A stretch of 64,000 bases of DNA from Semisulcospira habei (GCA_036245525.1 BTPG01000005.1:124430986-124494985); one strand, 5' to 3'. Numbered from the stretch's first letter, positions 52,933 through 63,358 are shown. Translations and numbers: made by a program. The notes: generated from the sequence alone by a model not told the origin.

Positions 52933-53650
52933 CAGGGGCCGCTTGCATAGCGATGTAGTTCATAGCTTCGGAAGTAAGCGCCTACTTTGAGAGTTACTAC
53001 CTCAGAAGTTTCGCGGCAGGCTCCTCCGCACCGTAGTAGTTACTTGTAAAGTAATGGGTGAAGGACGTTTAATTTGAGGTAAATCGTACTTCTGTGCATG
53101 CGTGTATTTACATCCCGGCGTCCCTGTGTATGAAAACTACACGCGCGCAGCAGCAGGGAAAGAACAGGGTCAAGATGCCCCAGGCTAGGCCGGCTGTGGT
53201 CCACACTACCGCATGAAAGTGAAATCGCTGTTTTGCTCACTGAAATACGAGACTGAGCGGACTGTTTCTGTAAAATTTGCAGAACACCTAAACGTTATTT
53301 TTATTTTTTTAATAAAAAATTTTTTTTATGTTTTTTTTTTTAAACCTAAAGCAAGTTTTAAACCTGAGAAAACTGAATCACACGAGCGTTGTTTGTGATA
53401 CAATAACAATAGCACCTTGATTTACCCATACAAAACCTCTAAAACATATCTTTACACATGGTAACTTCCGACGTAAGCATGGTACCCATGGGCTCCCTCT
53501 GTAGTAAATCACGCCCAAGTTACTTCCTCGGTAACCTCCGAAGTAAGCGTTACTTCCGACCGATGCAAGCGGAAACGAGGCGTTTACTTCTTGAGTAGCC
53601 CATAACTTCGAAAGTAAGGACTTACTTCATCGCTATGCAAGCGGCCCCTG
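52933..53650. mobile_element. DNA transposon/MITE with CAGGGGCCGC termini
   Basis: The termini CAGGGGCCGCTTGCATAGCG and CGCTATGCAAGCGGCCCCTG are perfect inverted copies. Sub-terminal words with AAGTAAG recur in both arms. About 718 bp, no coding region. It splits the recombinase of copy D. I cannot identify a clear target duplication. Confidence 0.72.
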
Positions 53651-54595
53651 GCCTGGCGCGCAGCGGAGCGACTCGCCCTATGGACCGGACAATCCCCCAC
53701 TTGGCCGAGTTCTTCTGTGGTTATTCCCCAAGCAGAACTGGGCCCCCATCACCATCCGAGGTTACCTGGCAATGGTGGCAGACTCTTATCGACCGGACCC
53801 GGGCACCTGCAAAGATCTCTCGTATTTGATGGCGCGCTTTGATCTGCAAACGACCGGCTCCCGCTTGTTGATTCCTCGCTGGGACTTGCCCGGAATGCTC
53901 ATCTGGTTCGACTCAGAACGATTTGAGCCCTGACCACTTACGCAACTTGGAGACCTAACCAGGAAGACCTGCTTCCTGCTCGCCCTCTCTTCAGCCCCTC
54001 GGATTGGCGAGATACATGCCTTCTCGGGGTGTCCCTCCTGTCTCCAACTCAGGGCCGATGGCTCGGTGCAGCTGCTCACCGACCCTACCTTCTGGCCAAG
54101 AACCGCCTCCCAACGTCCGCGCCGCAAGGATTGACTATCCGACGGCATGGGGCTACGGACCAGTCCCGGGAATCCCGTCGATAGGACCCTGTCAGGGCGC
54201 TTAAAGTGTACCTGCGCAGAACTAAGCGCAGACAGGGGCGCTCATGCCTGTTCCTACCCTTGGCTCCAGGCAGACGAGACATCTCGGCGCAGACGATCCC
54301 TTCCTGGCTACGCTGGGTCATCCGGTCGGCATACAAAGAGCTGTCCCCAGAGCAGGCCAAAACGATGCACACCTGAGCACACAAAGTCAAAACAGTGGCT
54401 GCTAGCATCGCCTTGACCGCAACTGCGCAGTGAGGGACATTGTGGCGGCCGCCGTGGGTTGGCGGGCTGAGTCTACCTTCGCCCGCCTCTACCTGCGAGA
54501 CCTATCTGGCCAGCATGACTACCTGGCCCTAGTGGGGGACATCTCGGCGGCTGAGCACTCCTTCCCGGTGCCACAGGCACCATGGGTAATGCCTA
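53651..54595 (+). pseudogene. Tyrosine recombinase of copy D
   Basis: Pieces correspond to LAEFF, the LTRKTCFLLAL-type block (53960-53990), VQLLTDP and the C-terminal VGWRAESTFARLYLRDLSGQ. The Tyr region is present but the phases change at least four times. The N-terminal start is upstream of the MITE at about 52840. Confidence 0.7.
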
Positions 54596-54711
54596 GCTAA
54601 AATTGTCGGTAGTGTGCGCGTAAGGGGGGGCCTCGATAGTTAACGTGCGGAAGCGCTCGGGCATGGGACAGGTGTACCGAGAAATGCGGCACCCTCCTTC
54701 TATTCGCCATT

Positions 54712-54809
54712 ATTCCTAGTAGTAATGCCATCGGTAAAGATTTTGAGAAAATAAGTGGATTTTTCTCTAAAATGTATTTTTTCGAAAAATACTTACCGAT
54801 GGCATTACT
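54712..54809. repeat. Internal complementary region of copy D
   Basis: GATTTTGAGAAAATAAGTGG followed by ATTTTTCTCTAAAATG mirrors the right end joined to the left end at 46590. Confidence 0.78.
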
Positions 54810-54857
54810 CAGAGGTCCTTCCCTCCTACCCCGCTTGCCGCAGGGGAGCTAAGGCTC

Positions 54858-55029
54858 AGAGACTGGCGGGAAACGGTGAGCGTGCCACTGGATAGGGAGG
54901 CAGGGGAGGCTACTCAGGGTCTCTTGGTAACGACGCCCTAGAGTCACCTCCCCGGTTGTGGTGTACACGAGTTTTTGGGGCTAAAATTGGTATGCTAAGT
55001 GAACCATTCCTAGTAGTAATGCCATCGGT
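54858..55029. repeat. Right inverted terminal repeat of copy D
   Basis: Mirror of 46609-46785, ending GCCATCGGTA. The outer end of the element is at about 55070. Confidence 0.8.
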
Positions 55030-55084
55030 AAGTATTTTTTTAAAATATACATTTTAGAGAAAAATCCATATTTTAGAGAAAAAT

Positions 55085-55255
55085 ACTTTTTTGGGCTCAC
55101 GTGCAAAGCGAAAGTGAGTCTATGTTCTTATGTCAAAAAACACTTGATCACTTGCTTATTTCAGTGACCTGTAGGAAAGGTCAAGGTCACAAAGGCCAGG
55201 ATAATTTTTGGATCAGTCATGCACGTGTGCGATGAAGGCTTTGCCATTCTTGTTT
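55085..55255. repeat. Mollusc-type repeat fragment with AGGTCAAGGTCA
   Basis: It begins GGGCTCACGTGCAAAGCGAA and contains GGAAAGGTCAAGGTCACAAA. It ends about 35 bp before WASHC5 exon 9. Confidence 0.6.
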
Positions 55256-55290
55256 GCTTACCTGTTGTTTTATTGATTGTGATTTGCCAG

Positions 55291-55415
55291 CGACGGAGCA
55301 GAACAAACGAGTGAAGCAGGTCAGAGACCAGGTGGTGGCTGATGGTCGATACAACCCTCTCACCGTTTTCGAGCTTCTTCTCAACATCGGACAATTCGAG
55401 TTCAAGCTGAAGGAG
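55291..55415 (+). CDS. WASHC5: WASHC5 exon 9
   Basis: Acceptor TTTGCCAG, donor GTACTT. It completes the split codon of exon 8 and encodes KRVKQVRDQVVADGRYNP and the QFEFKLKE end. Phase 0. Confidence 0.93.
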
Positions 55416-55670
55416 GTACTTGTGCTTTATTTGAGTGTTAGTCTGAGATTTTGGACCTTACGGTCAGGAACTCTGTGTTTGCTTTTCTGTAAATTCGGAC
55501 TCGGTGGCCTTTTTGGGTAAGGTTCAAAATCGTGGACCAGCGCATGTGTTGACTGTCTGAATGTGACTGTCTCTGTCTTTTATCAGTCCATTCTATCTGT
55601 AGTACAGGGGCTCTACAGACTTTATGCCAGGCAGGTATATCTTATCAACTTTTGTTTCCTCAAAAACATT

Positions 55671-55836
55671 ACCGATGACATGACTACATGGAAGTGTCTA
55701 CTACTGGGCTCAATTTAGCCTACTCACCCATTTTGTGCCCACACAACCCGAGAGGCACTCGGGGGACCCCCAGAGGGGCCGAGAGTTATCTCCCCATACC
55801 CGCCTTACCGGATCCGGTCACAAGACCAACCAGTCT
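55671..55836. repeat. Left inverted terminal repeat of copy E
   Basis: ACCGATGACATGACTACATG through to GACCAACCAGTCT, with an inverted copy at 61262-61428 over about 166 bp. Confidence 0.88.
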
Positions 55837-56375
55837 TGCTACTTCGCTCATGCAGAGAAGACGTGTCTGGCTTGCTCTCGCGCTGCCTCGACCGGTCTTC
55901 TGCCTGGCCTATGCTCGTTGCCGACTTTGTGTGCTCTGCGGCCTTCTAGCCCTGCCCCTGCCTTCTCTCTTCCTGCTTCGTTTGGGCTTCGTTCGGGGGT
56001 CTGTCTGCTCACTGTTGGACGGCGGTTTGGCTGCCCCTTCCCCCCCGTTCCCTTCGTTGCAGAGGTAAGGTAGCGGTAGTTCCCCCAGCCGGCCCTCGGG
56101 CCGAGAGCCGGCTGCCTGTTGGGGCTTTCCTTCTTAGCTTTGACATTAGCGTTTGACTTACGTGCCGGCGCCTGCGGCAGCCATTCTTGCGACTCTCGTC
56201 GCGTGACGGCTCCTCTTGTGCCTTAGTGCCTGATTAGCTCAGTCGGCTTTGCCGTTTTCACGCCCGTTTTTCTCGTGGGGCCTTTGGGCTCCATTGTTCG
56301 TTAGCCCGCTTAAGGGCCCTTTAGTCCTCCGAGAGTTTTCATGGTTTCACTGGGAGCCCCTTTGCTCTTAGCCAA

Positions 56376-58200
56376 ATGCCTTTGTGCTCCCAGTGTGGCG
56401 ACTTCCAGTGGCCGACGGACAGTCTGTCGGTCTGCCTGCCTTGTGCGGGCTGCTCCTCGGACCGCCGGTGTAACGTTTGTACGACCTGGTCTGAGTTGCT
56501 TTGGTCGGGCCTTTGGTCCTTCTACCGCCGGGAGCGTACGCGGCCGGCATCCGCACGTCCGGCGCCAGTTGAGACCTCGGCCGCCCTTGCGGTATTGACC
56601 AACCACTCCCGCACGGAACGGAACTCTCGTCGGGGATCGCGTTCGTTGACTGACCAGAGGACCACCACTGCTGCCACGCCCGCTGACCCTTCCGGAGGGT
56701 CTGTTTGCCGGCAGCCATGCGCCATCCTTCAATGACGAGCCTTCCTCGCCATTCTCTCCACGACAAGCCCGCTGATCCTTCCGGAGGATCGGGAAGCCGG
56801 CATAGTGCCCTGCTCACCGAGTCAGGCCAGGAGAGACGTCAGCGCCATCCTACGCGACGCAGCCGCGACCCCGACGCTCACCGTTCCTCCACGAGACATA
56901 GACGCTCCCGCTCGCCTCGCGAACGCCGTCGGCGGGATCCTTCGGCCTGTCGGGATCGCCGCCCTTCTTTCCTTCGGGCGCGTTCGCGCTCTTCGCCACG
57001 CCGTTCGTCGCGTCGTTCGTCGCGTCACCGCCGTCGTCGGCCCTCCTCTCCTCGTCGGCACTCCTTGCCGATTGTTCGCCTGGCTCGTTTCAGTCCTTTT
57101 CCTCGCGTGCTGGAGAGTTCCCACCCTCGCAGTTCCCGGTCGCCTCCTCGCTCGCCGCCGCGTTCGTCGCTGCCCTCGCGTCCCTTGCCTTCGCCTGCGG
57201 TTCAGCGCAGTCCTTGACCTCGCTGCGGTCGGTCGTGGTCCCGGTGGCTCGCTCCCCGTCTCGCCACTCCCTGGAGGATGACACGCTCAGTTTGCTGCCC
57301 GAGGACTCCGTCTCGGCTCTGTTGGACGAGGAGGGTCGCTCGCCCTCGCCCGCGGCCTTCGAGGATGCCGCCCCCTCGGATCTCCCGTCTTCTTCCCGGG
57401 CAGAGACTCTTCTAGCACTGGACGAAGCCGCCGGGATCGTGGCCGCGACGCTGCCGGTGGACGCCTGCCCAGCCTCCCCACCCCTGAAGAGGAAGGTTGC
57501 CGCCTTCGTAGATGCGGAGAGGCAGGTCAAGAGGTTCAAGTCTCTTCCCCAACCGCCCGGCTGTAAGGACCTACGAGATGTCTTCTCGTCGCACCTGCAA
57601 CTGGCCACTTCGCCGGAGCCGGTCTTCTTTTCTATTCGTCGCTGGCCGGCGGGCTTGGGTATGTCCTTTCGGCGGGATCGGTATGCCGGCCACTCCCAGG
57701 CCTTGTCCATCCCTCTGCCTACGCTGGACCCCTCTGCCGTGTCGCAAGCTGGCGGCCCGGCTCTGCTTCGTCGGTGCCTGCCGCGGGGCCTGGACAAGAC
57801 AGCGACCCTGGTCCAGAACACCTTAGCCTGCGCTGGTGTCTTGGAGCTCCTCACACAGCCCTTGTCCGTCACGTGGAGGAATCCTGGCATCCTTCCATCT
57901 CTCCCCTCCTGGGAGACTTGTTGGTCCTCTCGGAGACCGCCAACCGCGCCGCCTACCGCTCGTCGGTCAACGCTATGGCTGCCTCCGCCAACTGCGACCT
58001 GATGCGTCGAGACGCCCTGCTCCTCGCTTGCCGAATGATGCCTCCGGACTGGCGCGCGCAGCTTCGCCGTGCTCCTTTGGGTGGGCCCCTGCTGTTCGGC
58101 GACACCTGGTCCGCTGTTAGAGCCGCCAATCCTGACCGCTGGCCCAGCAGTGCCCCTCCTCCCTGCCGCCCTTGCGTCGCTCCCCACTCTGGACCGAGAT
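56376..58200 (+). pseudogene. Cys-rich module and gag-like region of copy E
   Basis: The Cys-rich module (56382-56545) reads LCSQCGDFQWPTDSLSVCLP, CAGCSSDRRCNVCTTW and LWSGLWSFYRRER. A Ser/Arg repeat region in a second frame (56800-57215) resembles SR-protein tails. The conserved gag (57214-57890) has EDDTLSLLPEDSVSALLDE, PLKRKVAAFVDAERQVKRFK, GMSFRRDRYAGHSQA and LDKTATLVQNTLACAG. A frameshift near 57870 leads to EESWHPSISPLLGD and NAMAASANCDLM. Compared with copy A, about 280 bp are missing before the reverse transcriptase. Confidence 0.72.
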
Positions 58201-59706
58201 CCTCAGCGACCCGCTGAAGGCCTCCGCCTTGAGGGGAGAGGTAGCCTCCCTGCTGAGGAAAGCCGCTACAGAGGTTGTCCGGGCCCCCGACTCGCCGGCC
58301 TTCTACAGCCGCCTGTTCGTCGTGCCGAAGCCTGGAGGGAGATGGCGTCCGGTCATCGGTCTTTCGGCGCTGAACAAGTTTATTTCGTCCCCCTCTTTCC
58401 AGATGGAGACTGCCAGAGCCCTGAAAGCCGCGGTCCAGCCTCGAGACTTCGCAGTCAGCCTGGACCTTTCCGATGTGTACCTGCATGTCCCGATGCACCA
58501 GGCCTCCAGGAAGTTTCTCAGGTTTGCGATCGACGGCGTCATTTACCAGTTCCGTGTGCGGCCGTTCAGACTCAACCTCAGCCCCTGGGTCTTCACCCGG
58601 CTGATGGACGCCGTAGTTGCCAAAGCCCGACAGTCCTCCTCCAGTCCGACGTCGAACTACCTCGACGATCTCCTCCTGCGTATCCAATTGGAGACTGCGC
58701 TCGCCACGGACAGGGATGCTCTACTGCACCTCCGGGCACTCTTGGGCTTCCTAGTAAACGAGGGCAAGTCGGATCTCTCTCCCTCCCGCCGTTTTGTGCG
58801 CCTGGGCATGGTAACTGCTACTGACCTCAACACGGTACACCTCCCGGTGCCCCGGATCCAGAAGATTGCGAATCTAGCCGGCCAGTTAGCTCGGGAGGAT
58901 GCAACCCCCGCCAGAGTCGGGCTTCAGTTGCTGGGTTTGTTGAACGCTGCAGCGGATCTTATCCCCCTAGGACGTCTCTACTCCCGGCCGATTCAACTGC
59001 ATCTTCTACTCCATTGGCGACCGTCTTCTGGAGACTTAACGACTTCGGTTCCGGTGTCCCAGATGCTGCGTCCGCGCCTTCATCGGTGGACCGACCCTGC
59101 GTGGCTAGCGTTGGGAGTTCCCCTGGCCTCTCCCCCACCCCAGACCTATCTGTGTGTTGATGCCAGCCTCACTGGGTGGGGCGCTCATCTCCTTCTTTGG
59201 TTCCTCTCGACATCGGGCCCCTGGCCCTCGGGCTTAGCGCACACCCACATCAATTGGTTGGAGATGCAGGCCGTTTGGCAGGCCCTTCAGCTCTGGGAGG
59301 ATCTCCTCAGGCACCAGGAGCTGCTCGTTCTCTTGGACAACACGACTGTGGGGGCTTACATCCAGAGACAAGGTGGCACACGCTCTCCCGACCTTTGTAT
59401 GCTCCTCTACCGGATGATGCGTTGGTGCGAGGACCGGGGCATTACCTTTCGAGCCCGACACATTCCCGGACACCTGAATGTCTTGGCCAACGCGCGGTCT
59501 CGCCGCGGCCAGCTCTTACACACGGAATGGACTTTTCGGCAGGACATCTTTCGGATGATCTGCGCCCGGTGGGAGACGCCCCAGGTCGACTTGTTCGCCA
59601 CAAGGTGGAACCATCAGCTTCCCCTCTTCGTCTCCCCGATTCCCGATCCCCTTGCCTGGGCTGTCGATACACTCTCCATTCCCTGGGACGGCCTTGTGGC
59701 CTACGC
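58172..59706 (+). CDS. Reverse transcriptase/RNase H of copy E (longest intact)
   Basis: This 510-codon open frame (extending out of homology to 59980) has no ATG at its start. It begins RRSPLWTEILSDPLKASALR. Reverse transcriptase motifs: RWRPVIGLSALNKF, SLDLSDVYLHVPMHQ, LSPWVFTRLMDA and SNYLDDLLLRIQ with both catalytic Asp. RNase H motifs: YLCVDASLTGWGAHL, INWLEMQAVWQAL, LLVLLDNTTVGAYI and HIPGHLNVLANARSRRG, where the last catalytic Asp position is Asn. DLFATRWNHQLPLFVSPIPD follows, in the place where DIRS1 has its methyltransferase-like domain. A C run of about 30 at 59706 ends the alignable frame. Confidence 0.88.
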
Positions 59707-61021
59707 CCCCCTCCCCCCCCCCCCCCCCCCCCCCCCACGGTCCTCGTACCCAAAGTCCTCCTCAAGCTTCGGGGCGCTTCGGCGATCCTCCTGTTGGTCG
59801 CACCGTTCGCCTGGAACCGCTCCTGGACCACCGACCTACACAGCCTCGCCACGGACCCGCCCCTGCTGCTTCACACCCCGCGCACCATGCTCAAGCAACC
59901 GCAACAGCCGCGGTTCCACCCCTGCCCGGAGCGGCTCCTCCTTCACGCCTGGAGGCTGTGCGGCAAGCCCTCGGAGCTAGAGGCTACTCGGGTGCAGCAA
60001 TGGAGGCGATCGCTGCGGCCCGCAGACCTTCGACCATTCGAGTCTACAAGGGAAAGTGGCGAGTCCTGTGTTCCTGGTGCGCCGATCAGGGCCTTACGCC
60101 CACGGAGCTGACTAATCCTCAGCTGGCGGACTTCTTTCTCTGGCTCTTCCGAGACGAAGGCTTAGCCCCTGTCTCGGTGCGGGGACACCTGTCCATGATT
60201 GCGGACACTTGTCACCTTGGACGACCAGACCCGGGCGCCTTCAAAGACCTAGCCGACCTTATGGGACACTTCGGCATCCAGCGCCCTACTCTCCGCTCGC
60301 TCATTCCTCGCTGGGACCTACCCTGGGTGTTCACGTGGTTGAATTCCACCCGCTTCAAACCCTTACCTTTGGCCCAGTTCGCAGACTTGACACGCAAGAC
60401 ATGCTTCCTGCTGGCGCTTGCTACCGCCTCACGGGTGAGCGAGCTACACGCTCTTCGGCAAGCCCTTCCTGCTTGCAGTCCCGAACAGATGGGTCCGTCC
60501 AACTGCTTACGGACCCGGCCTTCCTTGCCAAGAACAGGTCTCCTCTAACCGCGCCTCGGGTTATCACCATAAGGCCGCTAAGAGACCGACCTCGGTCCCA
60601 GGAGACCCGGCAACAGGATCCCGTGCGCGCCCTTAAGATTTATCTGCGGCGATCTAAGGCCGTCCGCAGGGGACGGTCGCGCCTCTTCCTACCTCTGAGA
60701 CCCAGCAGGCACGACATTACAGCCCAGACGTTCTCTTCCTGGCTCCGCTGGGTCATACGCTCCGCCTATCAGGATAAGATCTCTCCACAGGGAGCGAAGA
60801 GGCTGCACATTCGCGCACACGAGGTACGAGCCATGGCCACGAGCGTCGCGTTTGATCGAAACTGCGCTGTCAAAGACATCGTGGCGGCTGTGGGCTGGAG
60901 GACTGAATCTGTATTCGCCCGCTTCTACCTCCGGGACCTGGCTGGCCAGCGAGAGAATCTCGCACTTGTGGGGGACATCGCCGCGGCGCAGCACTCCCTC
61001 CCGGAGCCACAGGCGCCGTAG
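59707..61021 (+). pseudogene. Tyrosine recombinase of copy E (one frameshift)
   Basis: After the C run, the frame from 59740 holds VLLKLRGASAILLLVAPFAW (other frame), then IRVYKGKWRVLCSWCADQGL, LADFFLWLFRDEGLAPVSVR and TCFLLALATASRVSELHAL. A single frameshift near 60450 leads to the C-terminal half with HIRAHEVRAMATSVAFDRN and FARFYLRDLAGQRENLAL ending at 61021. The catalytic Arg, His/Arg and Tyr positions are all kept. Only one or two small indels stop it being an intact recombinase. Confidence 0.85.
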
Positions 61022-61120
61022 GTGGGCACTTCGCTAAAATTGTCGGGAGTGTGCGACGGGGAGGACGGCGCTGTTTCTCCCAGGGAGTTGTTACGCGGCA
61101 CCCTCCTCCTCATCGCAATT

Positions 61121-61213
61121 CTTCCATGTAGTCATGTTTTTGAGGAAACAAATTCATTTTTCTCTAAAAGGTATTTTTTTGAAAAAATGACATGACTTAC
61201 CGATGACATGACT
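61121..61213. repeat. Internal complementary region of copy E
   Basis: TTTTTGAGGAAACAAATTCA followed by TTTTTCTCTAAAAGG is the reverse complement of right end (CCTTTTAGAGAAAAATGAA) joined to left end (TTTGTTTCCTC). The shared TTT marks the likely crossover. Confidence 0.88.
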
Positions 61214-61261
61214 CGGAGGACCCTCCCACCTGCCCCGCTTGCCGCTTTCGAGCGAAGTATC

Positions 61262-61428
61262 AGACTGGTTGGTCTTGTGACCGGATCCGGTAAGGCAGGT
61301 ATGGGGAGATAACTCTCGGCCCCTCTGGGGGTTCCCCGAGTGCCTCTTGGGTTGTGTGGGCACACAACGGGTGAGTAGGCTAAAATTGAGCCCAGTAGTA
61401 GACACTTCCATGTAGTCATGTCATCGGT
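61262..61428. repeat. Right inverted terminal repeat of copy E
   Basis: Mirror of 55671-55836, ending CATGTAGTCATGTCATCGGT. Confidence 0.88.
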
Positions 61429-61499
61429 AAGTATTTTTCGAAAAAATACCTTTTAGAGAAAAATGAATTTTTCCAGTAGAAAAAGTGTTGTATGGTTAA

Positions 61500-61664
61500 C
61501 CCTTTTCATCCTGATACACTTTTGCTTGAAATAGATTTGACTATGATAGTTCAAGGGTGGTGCCAGAACAGCTTGGTGCTTGAGGATCTATCTCCCAAAC
61601 TGCAATAGAGCCCGTACAGAACAGTAAGCAAAAATAAAAAAAATGAGCCTCATAATGTATTAGG
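61500..61664. mobile_element. TTAA-type MITE
   Basis: CCCTTTTCATCCTGATACAC after TTAA (61496) and a degraded right end before TTAA (61665). A shortened family member lacking one hairpin arm. It lies in intron 9, about 120 bp before exon 10. Confidence 0.7.
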
Positions 61665-61784
61665 TTAATATGGCCAATTTCAACAGAGTTGAGTTAATGC
61701 ATACTATATTTTTGTTCCTGTCTTGATTCTTGGCAATGTTTTTGTGACTGCCTAATTTTTTACTTAATTTTCATGTTGCTGAAG

Positions 61785-61914
61785 ATGTTCAAGCAGATGC
61801 TGGTAGAAAAACAGGACAAATGGGAAGCGTACAAGAAGGAGGGACGTGAACGCATGGAGGAACTCAGTGAGGTTTTCTCAGGGACTAAACCTCTCACACG
61901 AGTGGAGAAAAATG
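61785..61914 (+). CDS. WASHC5: WASHC5 exon 10
   Basis: The acceptor is TGTTGCTGAAG, a slightly weak polypyrimidine tract. It encodes [20 protein letters not shown] and [14 protein letters not shown]. Donor GTGCGT, phase 1. Confidence 0.94.
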
Positions 61915-61945
61915 GTGCGTATTGTATACAATCAACTGCATGTAA

Positions 61946-62027
61946 CCATTGGCTGTTGGCAGTCTTCTTGTGGAGGTGGTTCCTGCAGAAATCATCTCAA
62001 CAAGAAGGGATACTGACAACCAAAGGG
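61946..62027. mobile_element. Short hairpin MITE, diverged
   Basis: CCATTGGCTGTTGGCAGTC and GACAACCAAAGGG are imperfect inverted ends, with TTAA following at 62028. Confidence 0.55.
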
Positions 62028-62307
62028 TTAACCACCTTGTGCATGCAGCCAGCAGTACTGTTGACTGCTTTTATTCTGATTCTGGATCTCAAGTGAAAGG
62101 GAAGTACATGAAAGGTGTTGGGAAGGGATGGAGTGGGTTAACATAGTGTATAATTGTGTGCGTGTCTGAGAGAGAGTGTGCTGTTGTGCATGTTCAGTGA
62201 GTCCAGAGTTTTCCTGGAGAACAGCTCTATACAAGAACTATTTATTATTATTGCTGTAGCAGTACTAAGGGCTGCATGCAAAAGGGAGTTAACAATTTCT
62301 TTGTTAA

Positions 62308-62520
62308 CCCTTTTCATCCTGATGCACCCATTGCTTGAAATAAATTTGACTATGATAGTTCAAGGGTGGTACCAGAATAGTTTGGCGCCTGAGGCGCCAA
62401 GCTATTCTGGCACCACCTTTGAACTAAAACGGTTGATCTGTCTCCTAATCTGTAATGTAGCTTTCGTAGGACAATAAGCAATTAAAAAAATAAAATAAAT
62501 AACAGCCTCAGTTATATGGG
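62308..62520. mobile_element. TTAA-type MITE with perfect central hairpin
   Basis: CCCTTTTCATCCTGATGCAC follows TTAA (62304). The centre TTTGGCGCCTGAGGCGCCAA is a perfect hairpin and the surrounding AGTTCAAGGGTGGTACCAGA is mirrored. Right end ATATGGG. Confidence 0.75.
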
Positions 62521-62614
62521 TTATATGATGTTTAGGGTTGTGTTAGGAACCTGCATGTACTACTACTAGGCCGTGGCTTTTGTTTGTCTGATTGCCTGTC
62601 TTGATTAATCATTT

Positions 62615-62686
62615 GGCTTTTGGTTGTGCTTTTTGTCTCAGTGATTCTGGTAGGAATCACAGAGACAAAAAGCACAACCAAAAGCC
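62615..62686. repeat. Near-perfect hairpin
   Basis: GGCTTTTGGTTGTGCTTTTT pairs with AAAAAGCACAACCAAAAGCC almost without mismatch. It probably belongs to the short-hairpin MITE group. Confidence 0.75.
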
Positions 62687-63013
62687 AGATAGTCAAGAGT
62701 GTTGGATGTTGAGGGTCATAAATGGCTTCTGAATTTTGTTAACTGTGTGTATGACATATCTATACAGAAAGCACCACAGATGGAGATTGATCAGCTGTGA
62801 TAGCTCAAGAAACAGTTATTTTTTCAAATCCAGACCAAAAAGGTGACTGCTAAGTGTGTAAAATGCAAAGTTAATCCCGACGAAAGAAGAAACACCCTAG
62901 TTAAGAAAACAGTTACAACACAAAATAAATTGTTGGCATTTTCAAAGCTTGCTTGTTAATTTTGTCACCCTGCTTTTAGACTGTTGCCTGTAGTTGTGCA
63001 CTTTTTATTTCAG

Positions 63014-63126
63014 ATAATCTACAGGCATGGTTCGCGGAAATGGCCAAGCAGATTGGCTCCCTTAACTATGACGATGCTACTTCAGCTGGTCGCAAAATTG
63101 TACAGCTTATCCAAGCTCTTGAGGAG
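63014..63126 (+). CDS. WASHC5: WASHC5 exon 11 (last in window)
   Basis: Acceptor TTTATTTCAG. It encodes [20 protein letters not shown] and VQLIQALEE, with donor GTACTT in phase 0. Further exons lie downstream of the window. Confidence 0.94.
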
Positions 63127-63274
63127 GTACTTCATTATTAAGGATCCATTGGTATTATTTCTGATGTTTATGGTGATGGTGTGGAAAATCTCATGGAATA
63201 ACTGGGATTTTTTGCTTTGGTTTTAGTTGCCATTTTACTTGTGGTTTATTGTCATCATTTACCTTGTTTTAAAA

Positions 63275-63358
63275 CCCTTTGTGTGTCGGCAGCGGTGTTA
63301 GTCACGATGATTCCTGTGGGAATCATCGCGACTAACACCGCTACCGACACAGAAAGGG
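63275..63358. mobile_element. Short hairpin MITE, well preserved
   Basis: GGTGTTAGTCACGATGATTC pairs with GAATCATCGCGACTAACACC; ends CCCTTTGTGTG and ACAGAAAGGG with TTAA at 63359. Confidence 0.75.

Larger units (their letters stand above)
46590..55070 (+). mobile_element. DIRS-like retroelement, copy D
   Basis: Left repeat 46609-46785, right repeat 54858-55029 and internal complementary region 54712-54809 define the element. It has been invaded by a piggyBac-like element (47459-48889) and a MITE (52933-53650), and has internal tandem duplications in leader, reverse transcriptase and RNase H linker. Coding regions are the most decayed of the five copies, so it is probably the oldest. Confidence 0.85.
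55651..61470 (+). mobile_element. DIRS-like retroelement, copy E (structurally complete)
   Basis: At 5.82 kb with no foreign insertion, E shows the whole architecture: left inverted repeat 55671-55836, Cys-rich module, Ser/Arg-rich and conserved gag, reverse transcriptase/RNase H, tyrosine recombinase, internal complementary region 61121-61213 and right inverted repeat 61262-61428. The ends TTTGTTTCCTC and AAATGAATTT are exactly those predicted by the internal region. A few frameshifts remain, plus a deletion between gag and reverse transcriptase. It fills WASHC5 intron 9. Confidence 0.9.
16363..63126 (+). other. WASHC5: WASHC5 (strumpellin) gene, exons 1-11 with introns
   Basis: Strumpellin is a large helical subunit of the WASH complex, which activates Arp2/3 to build actin on endosomes. 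The eleven coding exons total 1,527 bp (509 codons) and join with GT/AG borders and matching phases throughout. The protein keeps characteristic stretches such as [58 protein letters not shown] and [12 protein letters not shown]. Introns 5, 8 and 9 are swollen by mobile elements. The remaining C-terminal half lies beyond 64000. It has no in-frame damage, so it looks like a functional host gene. Confidence 0.95.
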
